A stretch of 64,000 bases of DNA from Silene latifolia. Taxonomy: Eukaryota; Streptophyta; Magnoliopsida; Caryophyllales; Caryophyllaceae. Of the stretch, positions 1 through 11,733 are shown piece by piece (the stretch's first letter is position 1; each line of letters begins with the position of its first letter). Under the pieces are notes generated by a model. It saw only the letters and a list, made by a program, of their open reading frames with translations, searched no databases and was not told the origin of the DNA. Location of the stretch: assembly GCF_048544455.1 (NCBI RefSeq), contig NC_133537.1, positions 19,715,541-19,779,540 of the forward strand, in the 5' to 3' direction. The position numbers were made by a program, and so were the translations under genes.

Positions 1-2516
1 GGCATGTCTTTGTAGGACCACGCAAAAACGTCTTTGAACTCATGTAGCAACCCAATGAACCCTTGTCTCTCGGTGGGACTTAAAGTAGTTCCTATTTTAA
101 GCTCCTGTGGTTCTAAGGTTGTACCTACATTGATGGTTTCGGTATCTTCGATGATCGAGGTTTTCTGTTCGTACTCTTCCAACCCTTTTATCAACTGTAG
201 AGGTGGTTCCATTTCTTCTTCTTCTTCTTCGACCAACTGTTCATCCTCGACCTCAGTCTCAATGTCATTATTAAAACAATCATTTTCAAAGTTTGAATTG
301 AAATGTAAGTGAGACAAGTCGTAAGCAAATTGGTTCATATTATTATTGATTTGAAATTGCGCGAAATGCGCTAACATTTGAGCCAACTGGTCAGAGCTCA
401 GTGGCGAGATAGGGGTATTCGGGACAGGCCCCGGAATACCACCATTAGGAAAGGGTGCATAGGAAGGGAAAGCTAGGGGAGGGGTATTTTCAACACCTGA
501 CTCCTTAGACTCAATCTTAGGACCTAACTCAGACTCAGACTCAGACTCAGACTCAGACTCAGACTCAGACTCAGAATCGGTAACATCATCTGGCTTGAAC
601 ATCTCTCCTTCTCCCGTTGTCAACTTGAAAAGAAGTCCCTTGTTGTCAGTCCACTTGATTGTTTTCCGCCATCCCGTGTTGGTCCTAAGAGGATCTACAT
701 CGGTGATGAGGGTAGATGGGTCTAACCGCTCGCTTCTCAGGATCATGCTTACCAAATTTTCGTTTGGTATTGGTGATTTCCTCTCTTCACCGAAAAGAAG
801 ACCCAAGGCACCCTCGTCACTCATTGGATCTGGTTTAGTCCCTACTGGCATCACGGTCAGAATATCTTCAGGGATGTAGTAGCAATCTTGGAATACTTCG
901 ATTCCCGGGACCATAAGGTTTTTCTTTGGGTCAAAGATAGGTTCGGGGAAGTCCATGCAGGGAAGTTCTTTCCCAGCCCTCACGAAGTGACCGTTTAGAG
1001 TTAGGTGATACGGCCCCATTTTAATATCTCGATCTTCGATCGTTCTTCCCCTCTTTTCCAGCAGATCTTTCCCAGTGGGCTCATATCCAAGCCCGAAGGT
1101 TACTCCTTTGGCTACTGGCGGTTTCAACTCGAATGTACCCTCCTTTCTGGGGTATAAAGAGAAATCGAAGTACTTCCCAGTCTTGAGAACCACTTCGCAG
1201 GAATGACTTCCTGTGTACAGATCCATATTCTCTACTTCGGAGTTCAGCTCGATCATGTTGACAATCTCGAAACCGCATGCGTCATTGGCAGCTTCGACCC
1301 TTACTTCAGAAGTAATGTCTCCTCCTGCCACAGTAATTGGCGTGGCATCAATAGTGACGGTTTTACCGTTAAGTGGGACCTTGATCTTTCGATGCAGCGT
1401 TGATGTCACGGCCCTTGTAGCATGGATCCAAGGTCTTCCCAACAATAAGTTGAAGGATGAGCAAATGTCAATTACTTGGCAATTCACTTTCTTTTCCACT
1501 TGCCCCGTCTGTACTACTAGATCGACAAGTCCACTTACTCGACGCACAGTGCCATCGAAAGCCCGAACTGTCTGTGTAGTGGGGATGAAGTCATTCTTCT
1601 CCAGTGCCCGAGAATATGTCTTTGTTTTCAAAGGGAGTACGTTGACAGCCGATCCGTCGTCAACCAAAGTCATGGGGATATGCTTGTTGAGACACACGGT
1701 AGCAATATAGAGGGCCAGGTTATGTCGGGGCCCAAACGGTGGTAGATCTTTGTCGGAAAATGTCACGGCGTTGGTAATCTGTGGCCGATTCTGGGCGATG
1801 TGAGTGACCATGTTAGCAGGAGTAGTATTTGACGACACGGTCATGTTCATCAAAGCTTGCAACAAAGCCTGACGATGTTCGAAAGAGCTCAAGATAAGTT
1901 GCCAGATAGACACGTCGGCCTTAGTCTGTTGAAGTTGCTTGATGAGGGAGGCCTCGGAGGTCGACCCTTCACCAAGAACTTCGACCACTACCGGCTCTTT
2001 GGGAGATGTCTTGCTCGGGATATCCTTAGCTTTCTCCACACGGTACGGGCGCCCTGATCTGGTCAGATGGTTTGACTCTAGGGCATGTTGCCTCACTTTT
2101 AAGATTTCTTCTTGGGTGTGAGGGATTGTCGCACCTTTGACGAGGTAAACATCATCTTCGTCATCAGCCCAAACGCCATTGATTTCATTGCCGCTCCGGA
2201 GTATGTAAGGAGTGCAATCGACAACAAAATCCCCGAATGTAATCTCGTTTCTCGAGCTTGGTAGGAATTCGGAGCAATCCACGAATATTCTTCCGATGAA
2301 AACCCCTTTTAGACGACATGGGCGGATCAGGTGAGAGTAATCAACACTATCTTCGGTAGAGACAAAGTTAGTGTGGTCCCCGAAGGGGTTGGTGACGTTA
2401 TTGGGTTTTATGGCCGGGATTGGGAGCGTTCCGTTCTCAATCATGTCTTGAATTTCGTGCTTTAGTCTAAAGCACCTTTCAGTATCGTGTCCCTTCCCTT
2501 GATGAAAGGCACAGTA
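1..2516 (-). CDS. pol polyprotein N-terminal part: zinc-knuckle-like segment, aspartic protease, pre-RT linker (partial)
   Basis: This frame is open from about 2516 to the window edge. It starts with a gag-terminal Cys/His segment (YCAFHQGKGHDTERCFRLKH) and reaches a retropepsin-like site at about 1640-1675 reading VDDGSAVNVLPL. The usual D-T/S-G is D-D-G here, as in related plant elements. Downstream comes the LLLGRPWIH motif near 1420. A Ser-Glu run is encoded by (GACTCA)n on the plus strand at 526-576, followed by an acidic stretch. The frame ends with the motif that normally sits just before reverse transcriptase. Protease would cut the element's own Gag-Pol. The frame differs by one base from the gag frame upstream, so a single-nucleotide indel lies near 2550. 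No in-frame stop was noticed. Confidence 0.8.
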
Positions 2517-3636
2517 GGCATTTGGTTTGTACCATTTGCCTTGTTGTTGCCAGTGGATCCGGAGTTGGACCAATGGGCTTCAACTTTCCTTGGGCCATGA
2601 GCCTTTGGAGAGCGTAGGCGTAAGTGCACCCGATATCGGTAAATACCCTCGGAGCTTGGCGCGGAGGCCTTTTTGACTGTCCATCTAAGAGATTGACAGT
2701 TTCAACAAAGTGGGCCGCTGCTGGTGCTTTTGCTTTAGATGACGAGGCCCCTTGGTATCCTTTTGGCTTTTCAGCCTCTGCCCTTATGACATCATCTTCT
2801 ACCTTTATCCCGATTCTTATCAATTCTTTGAAAGAGCCAAAATTCTGGTATTTCAGAGCATTACGGTAAACAGGTCGTAGATTCTTTACGAACTTATCTA
2901 CCATTTCAACTTCATTGGGCTTCTTGGCTAATTTCACGCTTTCAGCGCGCCATCTTTCAAGGAATTCAGTAAAGCCTTCTTTGTCTTTCTGTGTCATCAC
3001 CTCCAATGTTCTTATGTTGGTTTGAATCTCGACATTATCAGCATAGTGCTTGCAGAACTCCACCGTGATATTTTCGAAAGTAGGGAAGTTCTTAAGGTCC
3101 AGATTGTAGAACCACGCCTTCGGGTGTTCATCCAGAGATTGAGCGAAAATTTCCGAGAGCATGTCAGCAGGTACTCCCTTCAGTGCTAAGTACCCCTTAT
3201 AGGCCTTAACATGGTGGACTGGATCTTCTGTGCCCTTAAACTTTGGGATATCAGTGAGCACCATGTTTGTGGGGAACGTATCCTGAACTAGGGCATAGGC
3301 CCTAGCATTTTCGTAATGGATGTTCTTCCCCTGGGAGAGTTTCAGACGATCTTCAATGAATTTGAACCGTTTCTCCAGATCAGTCAGAGGTGGGGTAGAT
3401 GAAGAGGAATCTTCACCCAGCTTGGATTCGATCGCATCCATTCTGGTCATCATGAGGTTCACGGCCTCAGTGAGTTTGTTAACAGCATCTTCCATTGCTT
3501 GAAGTCGGGTTTTTGGCGGCCTTTCTACAAGAAAACCCCGTACTGAGTCAATATTTAAAGTAAGAGCCTCTGCAAACTTAAGGACATGACCCCAACTTGA
3601 CTCAAACAAAGACTCGACTTGAGACTGACTAACCAA
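2479..3636 (-). CDS. gag protein of the Tat/Ogre-like element (frameshifted at C-terminus)
   Basis: The 385-residue frame carries the plant retrotransposon gag domain: a predicted coiled-coil start (residues ~40-70, MEDAVNKLTEAVNLMMTRMD), then IPKFKGTEDPVHHVKAYKGY and the core WFYNLDLKNFPTFENITVEF with FTEFLERWR, typical of the capsid-like domain that packages element RNA. From residue ~360 the frame leaves the family pattern. The expected zinc-knuckle-like sequence continues in the next frame (see 1-2516). A one-base indel at roughly 2545-2565 therefore breaks Gag-Pol, unless the element uses programmed frameshifting there, for which I see no slippery heptamer. The methionine at 3636 is the first in frame, about 950 bp after the PBS. 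Confidence 0.85.
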   Translation of the reverse strand: MVSQSQVESLFESSWGHVLKFAEALTLNIDSVRGFLVERPPKTRLQAMEDAVNKLTEAVNLMMTRMDAIESKLGEDSSSSTPPLTDLEKRFKFIEDRLKLSQGKNIHYENARAYALVQDTFPTNMVLTDIPKFKGTEDPVHHVKAYKGYLALKGVPADMLSEIFAQSLDEHPKAWFYNLDLKNFPTFENITVEFCKHYADNVEIQTNIRTLEVMTQKDKEGFTEFLERWRAESVKLAKKPNEVEMVDKFVKNLRPVYRNALKYQNFGSFKELIRIGIKVEDDVIRAEAEKPKGYQGASSSKAKAPAAAHFVETVNLLDGQSKRPPRQAPRVFTDIGCTYAYALQRLMAQGKLKPIGPTPDPLATTRQMVQTKCLLCLSSREGTRY

Positions 3637-4588
3637 AGGTTCGACTCACGGTTGGATTTAGACCTTGGTTCATTTTAGACTTGACAAAACGACATGACAC
3701 AAACTGTCATAGCACGATTCTAAACTGGACTCGGTGTGACTAAACCCGTGATTGGACTAACATAGCCCATAGGTTCGGGTGAAACGCCCTAAATGGCCTA
3801 GCTTGGGCGTTTCTGTGGACTATCCTAGACCAAATGGTCGACCAACATGACTCAAGGCCCAAGAGGTGAGCTTGGGTGACCCAACAAGGTCGTGTTCTAG
3901 ACTCTTAGAACGAAACACACCCGGCCTAACACGGCCATGACCCGGACACGACTTGACGCATTTCATGCTTAGTTGAGGTTCGAGAGGCATTTTGGATTGA
4001 TTTTGAAAAACGAAGGATTGATTTGAAAATGAGATTTGAAATGGGCAGCATGCCGGCTATAAAAGCTCATTTTGGCCGAAATTTCTAGTCCTATTTGGGC
4101 AGCATTCCGCGTTTTTAAAACCATGCTATTTTGAAAGTAAGTTGTTCAAAAGTTCGGTTTTGAAAAGGACACGGAAAATTTTGAAAAGACTCGGGAAAAC
4201 ACCTTGCACATTGTCATTCTCATGTTATAAGGATGTATGCTCCTAGACATCTCTAAGTCTCGGCAACTCTTCTACAAGAAGGTCTATGCCCTCCATCCTT
4301 TTGCGGTCTTATAGAGCAAGGGCCTTTAGGTAGAGTACCTAGAAGAGCATCCCCACCATCAAGAACCATGCGAGGCGGAGCGGAAGCAAGCAATGTGCGA
4401 GTTCCTGGCATAGTGGGACGTCGCCCCCCACGCATCACAAAGAAACGCTGGGACGGCCCGGGAAAATCCTTAAGGGTTTATGCATGAATCGTAGCACTAT
4501 GAGTAATGTTTTACTTTCCAATACTTTCTTTTCAAGTTTCACCTCAGAGGAAAAGACCCTAGAAACAAAGTGTAACTAGTCCTCTTTT
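3637..4588 (-). other. untranslated leader of the Tat/Ogre-like element
   Basis: The stretch between the PBS and gag has no convincing reading frame. It holds many short GACTTGAC/GACTCG-like words between 3590 and 3990, suggesting degenerate local duplication. It would be the 5' leader of the genomic RNA, but no packaging signal could be identified by eye. Confidence 0.55.
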
Positions 4589-4605
4589 CCCCAGTGGAGT
4601 CGCCA
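4589..4605 (-). other. primer binding site of the Tat/Ogre-like element
   Basis: On the minus strand the 17 bases read TGGCGACTCCACTGGGG and lie a few bases inside the LTR end at 4609. A TGG start directly after the LTR is the expected layout for tRNA-primed minus-strand synthesis. I did not assign the tRNA. Confidence 0.7.
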
Positions 4606-4608
4606 AAC

Positions 4609-7600
4609 TGTGGACAAGGCCCTCGGGAACTGCGTCCGCGGGATCCACACTAGGCATAATCGACTCGAGGTTCTTTCGAATCGAATTAAGACAAATTAGA
4701 GTCGCCACCAAGTTTTTTGGGAACTTGGAACCGTTCAAGTCAACTTTACACCTTTCATCGAAAAGCATAAAGCCAATCGACTACGAGTGATTAAAGATAA
4801 AGACTTGTACCCTATATCACTCGATTTGAATGACTCTCGTAATCCAATGGTATTTAGACGGATCCACAAACCATAGATCTTGAGTAAGGGGTGAGGGTAC
4901 GTGTTAGGAAGCCCATAAGGACACCTAACCCCGCCCGTCAATAACGGCCTCTACTAAGTCAAGTGTCGGATTTCAAACAAGGTCATAGCTACTACGATAT
5001 ATGATATGCAAACATCGTTTTTAAAACCCTAACATGTGAAGTTTCTATGTCGATTTAGATGCAACTAAACTAACTTTGTCAAAGTTGTAATTTAGCATGT
5101 GGGTTGATTGATCTAAAAACATATAAACGAAACAATCAAGGCTTGATGGGAATGGGGGAGCCGTTGGGATCTACCCTATTACAACCCAGGCATTTCATGC
5201 CGACACAACGAGAAATTAAAGATACAACTCGATCTAAAATACAACGCTATACACACGACGCAATACACGGCCATTCGGCCTAGGAAACTGTGCACAAGGG
5301 GGGTGGCCCACGGCTTACATGACTCACGGCCTTGGGTCACTCCTCGTAATTTGTGCTTTCACTTAATCTCATCAAATTAGACATAAGGCCACGCACCGAA
5401 GCATGCATTAGCATAAATCGGGCCATGTTGCTTTAAACAACATGCGATTTACTACGCTCTTACATGCATTGGGGCACAACCATCTAACCAAACAAGACTA
5501 AGGTTTTGAAAGAGGTTTTGACTCGATAAAAGAAAGCTAACTCGAAAATTACAACTCGATAACAAACGACAAATTACAAGCGACAAAACAAATAAAGAAC
5601 GAACGTTGTAAAACAAACGAAACAAGAAAAACCAAAGGACACGACCAAGCCTCACGGCCTAAAGCCACGTCCAACCCTAGGTCCTAGGTCAGGTTCATTA
5701 GTTAGATCGATTGATTGCGAAACAAGTTCGAAAGCGGGCTAGAAAACAAGTTAGAAACGACGTTGATCGATTTGAAAGGATACCTTGCAAACGCGCATTC
5801 TACACGGCCTAAAGGGGTCCAATTAGGTCAAGTTCACTACGATATTAATGCTACTCATCGAGTGTTAATAGGAAGGTGCTAATCACGCACTCCTATGCTA
5901 GCGAGAAATCGAGTGAAAAGAGAGATGCGTTCAATTAGGTTATAGAATTGTTAGTTGATTTTTAAAGCTATGTCGATGTACCCTAACGTGTCTAATTAGG
6001 TTATTAAATTGATCTAATGTCATCTAAACGAGTTATATGTTAACAATCAGAGGTCATACTAACATGTGACGGGTCCTAAGGTGGGTCGAATTACACGAAA
6101 CAAACGAGGGGTCAAAAGCGAAGAGCGGAGTTAGAATTCGTTTTATTAATGCCCTACCTTGAACACGAGGATATGTAAATGAGACGGGGGTTACGACCGA
6201 CTGATGTAGCGGATTTCTTTCCCATCTCAAGTCAACGTGGGTGTTCATGGTGGTACTTTAACTCATACTCGGACTAAACTAGTTTCATAGTTAATTAATA
6301 ACAATCGATAACCAAAATAAAACGAAACAATAAAAAACAAACATAAAAAACAAAATAAAAAAGGAGAAAGAGGAGAAAGAGGAGGATTTGATGCACCCTC
6401 AACCTACATGTATCGTTGACACCGTCTTGGGTCGTAATCGATGGTAGATTTTATCTCGAGAGGCCGTCGTCGACGAAGAAACAAAGCAAACAACACGTTT
6501 TTTGCAAATCTGGACAGCAACTTTCAAACTGCGATTTCTCTCTCGTTTCACGGTGAAAATTCGATTTAAAAGATGTTTTGAAAACTAGAAAGAGAGGAGA
6601 ACAGAGATCTTAAAACAATCCCTACTCGTTCTGAATTATTGGTCACGGAAAACGAGCACAAACAGAACTGGACAGACAGGAAAAGCCGCGAAAACAGAGT
6701 GTATAACACTCTGTTTTTCGAGGGAATTCGTGTACTCTCAAGGGCAATTTGGCTCGTAAATCTTTGTCTAATATGTAGATGGATGTTGTATGGTTAATTT
6801 GGAACAAGAAACTCGAATTTTGATGGAGGTTTGAAGGGAGAACGAAGGGTTTCAAAGAGGACACACAAACTGATTCTCAGTTTGTGTGTCGGTTTTGTGG
6901 AGGGTTTTTGAGAGGCAATTAGGGTTTGTTTCTGGGGTTTAAAGCTTGTGAATGAAGGTTGTATGTATGGATAACTTAGAGGAATGAATGTATGGTGAAG
7001 AGGTGATATTTATAAGGAGTTAAAGTAGGGTAAAAGGGGGGAGAGGCAGACGGGCTCATTCACGCATAGCTGCTGTCCAGCAGCTTTTGTGAGGGTTTGA
7101 GAGGCTTTGTGACGGGTTTTCTTGGTGGTTAAGGTAAAGTAATATGAGTAGGATACTAGGGTATGGGTTAGGGTTAATGGGTACGGGTTTTGGTGGTATT
7201 TGGAGCGGGTTTTGGGCTCGGGATTTGAGCTGCAAAACAGGGGGCTGCTCGTGTTTTTGTGCGGGCTGTTGGGGGTGATTTGGGGCATGGTTTGGGCTGT
7301 GGTTATGGGGTTCGAACTGGGATTGGATGGATAGAGGCTTAGGTTGGTTAGTGTACTCGAGATTCGTGCCAACTCGTAAAGAAAACGGGCCCAAAAACCG
7401 AGCTATAATCGAGCTCTAAAACACGTGTTTAAAACGAGTTCTTTTCGATTTTTGAATCGATTTTTCAAAACAATTAACACATTAAAATAAATGATTTTTC
7501 AAATCAAATATACTCATAAAATGATTTTTCAAATCAAATATTTATTTTATTTTCAATAAAATAAATTTGAGAAAATAAACTCAAAATAAAGCAATAAAAT

Positions 7601-7794
7601 GAATTCACTTAAAAAAACATTAATTTAAATATCATTTAAATTAATAAAATACTTCGTCGACAACGCTCATTCTACATCGTAAAACGAACCCAAATAATGA
7701 CAATGACAACTAATAGAATACATGTGTCCTATCATCATCGGGTGTTTGTCGGGTTCTCTATAAATTCCAATATCGACGGATACGGGTATCTACA
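4609..7794 (-). repeat. 5' LTR of the Tat/Ogre-like element (~3.2 kb)
   Basis: Read on the minus strand the LTR starts TGTAGATACCCGTATCC at 7794 and ends in CA at 4609, beside the PBS. A TATA-like TTATAAATA lies at about 7007-7016 on the minus strand, giving a likely transcription start near 6980. The second LTR is outside the window, so length and identity cannot be checked and no target duplication can be matched. Open frames inside it at 7010-7394 and 6643-6864 look like chance frames. Confidence 0.75.
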
Positions 7795-7898
7795 AACCCA
7801 TAAAAACCCCACCTCACGTCCCTATCACCACACATCTCCCTAAAATTTTTTACCTCTCAAAACTTTCCACACTCAACCTCCAAAAATTAATTATCATC

Positions 7899-9525
7899 AT
7901 GACATCTCCTTCAACCCGCCTCCACTCACCTTCAACTCGGTCCACAACTCGGACTGGGTCATCTAAGCCACCATGCAACAAATCCTTTACTCCTACCAAA
8001 ACTCCCTCACCTCAAACAAACCATAAGCCTACCAATCCCGATCATAACCGGGTTGATCCTAACCTAGAGGGGAAACGACGAAAGCTTAACAAGGGTAAAA
8101 AGAAGGTTGTTAGTTTTGAGGGTTCGGTTGAAGAAATCGAGGTAGTGGTCAATCAATATGGTTCTCAAAGAGCTATGTTTCGTGAATACATGCCGAATGC
8201 AACATTGACGGGTCTTGATAAGGTTCGACTTACCGCCGATGAAAGGACTCGGGTGAACCGTGTTATGAGATACGGTATTCATGGAGGACGGTCCTATTAG
8301 AAAAGTGGTATGCAAAAATTGAGGCTTTACAATTTTTCAAAGATTTCTTAACCTATCAAGAATGGAAAAAGATTGGCTCTTTCGTCGGTCCCGTATATCC
8401 GATTGAGGTAATCCAATTTTATTCTTCGGTTTCTATGAGGAATAACATGTTGCATGCAATGGTCAATGAGTCCGAAGTCACCATCTCCCTTGACGATTTT
8501 TGTACTCTGTTTTCGGTCCCTGATGATGGGATCGAAATCAACCCGAGTGCGGAATGGGGGGGATGTGAGAGGAAGAGAACCTCAAAATTAAAAGGTCTTT
8601 TGATAATGGTGCTACGGGGTCGAGTAATATGTTAGCGGGTCCGTTTACTCCTAAGTTGAAGTTCTTTTTAAATTTTCTTTGGAATACGGTTGTCCCGAGG
8701 AGAGGTGGTCGTGATAAGTTGTCAAGCTATGAGATGGTTTTGGTCTCTAAGTGGCTCGAAGGAACTAAGGTTAGTCTTCCTCGTCTTGTTTTTCATCGGA
8801 TTATTCAAACAAGTATTTTCGTTACCGAGGAGAAATTGTATACTACCTTGGACTTGCCGTTTGGGATGTGGATTTCTCGGTTGCTAGAACATAAAGGGGT
8901 TGTCAGTCCTACTAGCTACGGTGTCATGGTTAAAGATGAGATGTGTAACACTCATCTAAAGTTCATGAAAATTGGTGCGATTGGACCCGTCTTAGTGTTC
9001 TTGGCTAAGGGTAATATGGTGGATAAGTCTTCGGATGGGATGTCGGTTGTGGAACAGAAATTGGACTCGTTTATGACGAGTATCTGTGAAAAATTAGATG
9101 TGCAAAATAAGTTGATTGCGGAATTGGTCTCGGGTTTCGATAAGGAAAAGGACGGGGCTTCGATTTCGAATGGATCGAGTAATGCCGAGGTCTTAGCTTA
9201 TTTGCATGGGTTGGAAGATCGTGTTGATGCTATGGCCCGTGATGTGGCTAGAGCGGCTAAGGAGTGCGTTCGTCATTCCGGGTCATTGGCTAATTTGGCT
9301 AGTCAAGGAGGGGCGATTTGGCGTGAAGAGAAGGCTATGCATGAGGATATGAGGGTCATTTACGAGGATACTAAAGCCTTGTCCTTAAAGGTGCTCAATT
9401 TTGAGACGTGCCTCACGGCACAAGCTAACCATGTCCGGTCGTGCTTTGATCGTCTTGACTCTCTTGAGTTTAGGACTCGTCCCAGTTATATGAACCCCAA
9501 TGTCATGGAACGCGACTATCCTTAA
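7899..9525 (+). pseudogene. envelope-like third ORF of the SIRE-like element (putative plant transposon protein domain)
   Basis: Three frames make one degraded reading: 7899-8300 (basic, Ser/Thr/Pro-rich start, then VSFEGSVEEI), a middle segment at about 8300-8610 with FVGPVYPIEVIQFYSSV and VTISLDDFCTLFSVPDDGIE, and 8629-9525 with LSSYEMVLVSKWLEG followed by a long helical, probably coiled-coil tail. The pattern FY...V.ls..dF..l...p resembles the 'putative plant transposon protein' family often found as an extra ORF in plant retroelements. Frame changes near 8290 and 8560-8630 break it. A viral-type envelope function is not shown: no signal peptide is clear, and any transmembrane segment would need prediction. 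Family assignment is moderately sure; function is unknown. Confidence 0.6.
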
Positions 9526-10017
9526 ACCCGCCCAAATCCCTTCCTTGTTCTTTTTATTAGACTTTATATTTTGGATTTATGTCTAATTCGGCCCATTTTG
9601 GCTTCCTTTCTATTCGACCCATTAGGCTTTAAAACTTGTTAATCAATTCGGCTCTTTGGCATTAGACTACTTGGTTTGTAGTAGACATATCTTATATTTT
9701 ACATGCTTATCGTCGATTACTTTCTCGTTTTATAATCTTTCTTTGCATGATTAATATGTGTCTCGATCTATATTATTCTAGTTGTTTTATGTCTTTTCTC
9801 GTCTTTTCGATGATGTCAAGAGGGGGAAGAAAATGATCGTCACTTAAGTATTTGCCTAAGCTTGCTCCTTGTCAGAACCTTTAATCTCTTAAGGTCCTTA
9901 GATGCTATACTTTGTATATAAGTGGCTTGTTCTTGCGTTCAACTGACTATGACTTTATAGTATTATGTTGAGGGGGAACTTACACTTAGTCACAAATTGT
10001 AAGAGACTTGTCATCAT
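9526..10017 (+). other. untranslated region between envelope-like ORF and polypurine tract
   Basis: AT-rich DNA without a supported gene. It contains several A/G-rich words (AGAGGGGGAAGAAAA near 9820, TTGAGGGGGAACTT near 9967) resembling duplicate polypurine tracts, as is common before the 3' LTR of SIRE-like elements. Confidence 0.5.
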
Positions 10018-10034
10018 AAAAAAAAGGGGAATTT
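10018..10034 (+). other. polypurine tract of the SIRE-like element
   Basis: An A/G run ending GGGGAATT lies immediately before the LTR start TGTTGG at 10035, the expected primer site for plus-strand DNA synthesis. Confidence 0.65.
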
Positions 10035-11733
10035 GTTGGACCATATGAGTATATGTTTAAGTTTTGATAATGACAAGTGTGTGCTTCGTATTATTTATAC
10101 TCTTGTTTGTAATTGTTTGTTTACTCTTTACTAGATTGACTTAGGTTTACAAGTTAACCAAGTAATGTTATAGCATCCTTGGTTATAACATTGAAGATTT
10201 GTGAAGCATTGTTCAAGTAATGTTATAGCTGTTTGAGCTATAACATTGAAGATTCCTAAAGCATCATCGCAACTGTAACTAGTTTCAAGTATGATGATTA
10301 CTCAAGCAAAAGGCTCGATCAAGTCTATAACAAGCTCAAGATGAAGAGCTTATGATCAAGATAAATAGAAGATCCTATCACTGAAGATCTCCAGGAAGAT
10401 TAGTTAGTATAGGTCTTCATCTAATAACGGTATCTTAAGAAGAAATATTGGGAAAGTAAAGTTATAGCTATTTCACCTATAACTTTACTTACTAAACTTA
10501 AAGTTATAGCTATTTCTACTATAATTTTGGGTTGCATTTGAAGGCACGATTTTAAATAGTTTAAAATAATTTTTCAAAAGATAAAATTCTTCAAATATGT
10601 TTCGAAATCATATGTATATATAATAGAGACTTAATTTGGGTTGTTTAGAGTAAATAATTTACATTATTCTATTGGTTAGTAAAACGGCTTATGAGTCGTC
10701 AAGCTACCTAGGGTTTGCTAAATTATCTAAACCTAACCCTAATCTACTCCTTGAAGTTTTGACCTAGGGTCTCGACCAAGGTGGGCTTATGAGCCGTGTG
10801 GTGGCCGACCTTGTTCCCTATGAAAGTAAAATTTTGTTAGGTCAAATCTTTTCTATATTGGCATAAGATATTTCTATATCTTATAAGATATATTAGATTT
10901 ACCTTATTTTACTTGATCAAAATATTTAGTAGAATAAGTTAAGGAAACATAAGATTTGTTTCTTAAAGGACAATTTATCTTGCCCCACGGTTCTACTAGG
11001 GTTTCGATCAAAACCCTAGTGCTTCTCTCTACTATATATACTTGTGATATTCATAATTTCAAACAAGCTTTTCGAAATATAAAAATCCCTTACAAACAAT
11101 TTGAGTTTAATTTTAATCAGTTATTTTTATTGTTTTGCATTTGAAAATCTTTCCGAAAAGTCGTGCTCTTTAATTTGCATATTTTTCTTAAGGTTACGTT
11201 ATAAGATAATAGTACTTCATATTATTTCTTACTTGTTCAACTGCGTGAACACTTAGAAGAACAATCAAGTGCTTTCTTAGTATTCCTCAAAAAAAAAGTG
11301 CTTTCTTAGTATTCCTGAAAAAAAAGTGCTTTCTTAGTAACTTAAGATAGTTAGAATCGAATATCTAGTGATATTCAAATTGAGTTATAACTAGAGTTAG
11401 TTATACGAGTTGGGTTGATAATTTTGTAATCCGGAGAAAGGTACTAAAGTTATTAATCGAGAATAGTGGACGTAGGCTTCGACGTGTGAAGCTGAACCAC
11501 TTCAAAACCATGTGTCTTTACAGTTTTCGTTTCTGTTCATTTCGGGACAGCTATCTTGCTTGCTTTCTTGATCGGGTTACCCTACGTTCACAATCACTTA
11601 GTTAATTAGTTAAAGTTTAATCGATAAACTTTAAGTAATTAATTGCATTGATATAAAATAAAAAGTGGGCATAAGTTTTTAAATACTCAATTCACCCTCC
11701 CTCTCGAGTATTTCGACTGTGATAGACTCTTCA
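10035..11733 (+). repeat. 3' LTR of the SIRE-like element
   Basis: It begins TGTTGGACCATATGAG and is followed through a TATA-like ACTATATATACTT at about 11030-11042 to a CA near 11733. Inside are imperfect direct repeats of GTAATGTTATAGC/TATAACATTGAAGAT (10160-10260) with related copies near 10455-10530. The 3' boundary is a guess because the flanking duplication cannot be compared. Confidence 0.6.
11268..11340 (+). repeat. 28-bp tandem repeat in the SIRE-like LTR
   Basis: Two full copies and one partial copy of AGTGCTTTCTTAGTATTCCT plus an A-run, differing in A-run length (11268, 11297, 11325). The array lies in the putative R/U5 part of the LTR. Confidence 0.85.

Larger units (their letters stand above)
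1..7794 (-). mobile_element. Ty3/gypsy retrotransposon, Tat/Ogre-like (5' part)
   Basis: This is a minus-strand LTR retrotransposon whose 5' LTR lies at the right and whose coding region runs off the left edge. The order read leftward is LTR (7794-4609), primer binding site, ~950-bp leader, gag, zinc-knuckle-like segment, aspartic protease and a linker ending in the FAWSYKDMP-type motif that precedes reverse transcriptase in plant Ty3 polyproteins. The protease context (RHNLALYIA then VDDGSAVNVLP) resembles Tat/Ogre elements. It seems to have landed in a SIRE-like copia element, because the sequence right of the LTR leads straight into that element's third ORF. The lineage call is an inference from motifs; reverse transcriptase and integrase lie outside the window. 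Confidence 0.85.
7795..11733 (+). mobile_element. Ty1/copia retrotransposon, SIRE/Maximus-like (3' part)
   Basis: The order is a third, envelope-like ORF (broken), an AT-rich untranslated stretch, a polypurine tract (10018-10034) and a 3' LTR starting TGTTGGACCATATG. In SIRE-type copia elements an extra ORF sits between pol and the polypurine tract, and the purine tract runs directly into a TGTTGG LTR start. Gag and pol are absent, presumably displaced beyond the left edge by the Ty3 insertion at 7794. The right LTR end is uncertain (a CA at 11732-11733 chosen by pattern). Confidence 0.7.

Noticed and set aside
1213-1710. 165-codon plus-strand frame
   Set aside because: Antisense shadow of the minus-strand protease frame, whose motifs are clear.
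7010-7394. Two overlapping Pro/Ser/Asn-rich minus-strand frames
   Set aside because: They lie just downstream of the TATA-like site in the Ty3 LTR and look like leader DNA; no family pattern.
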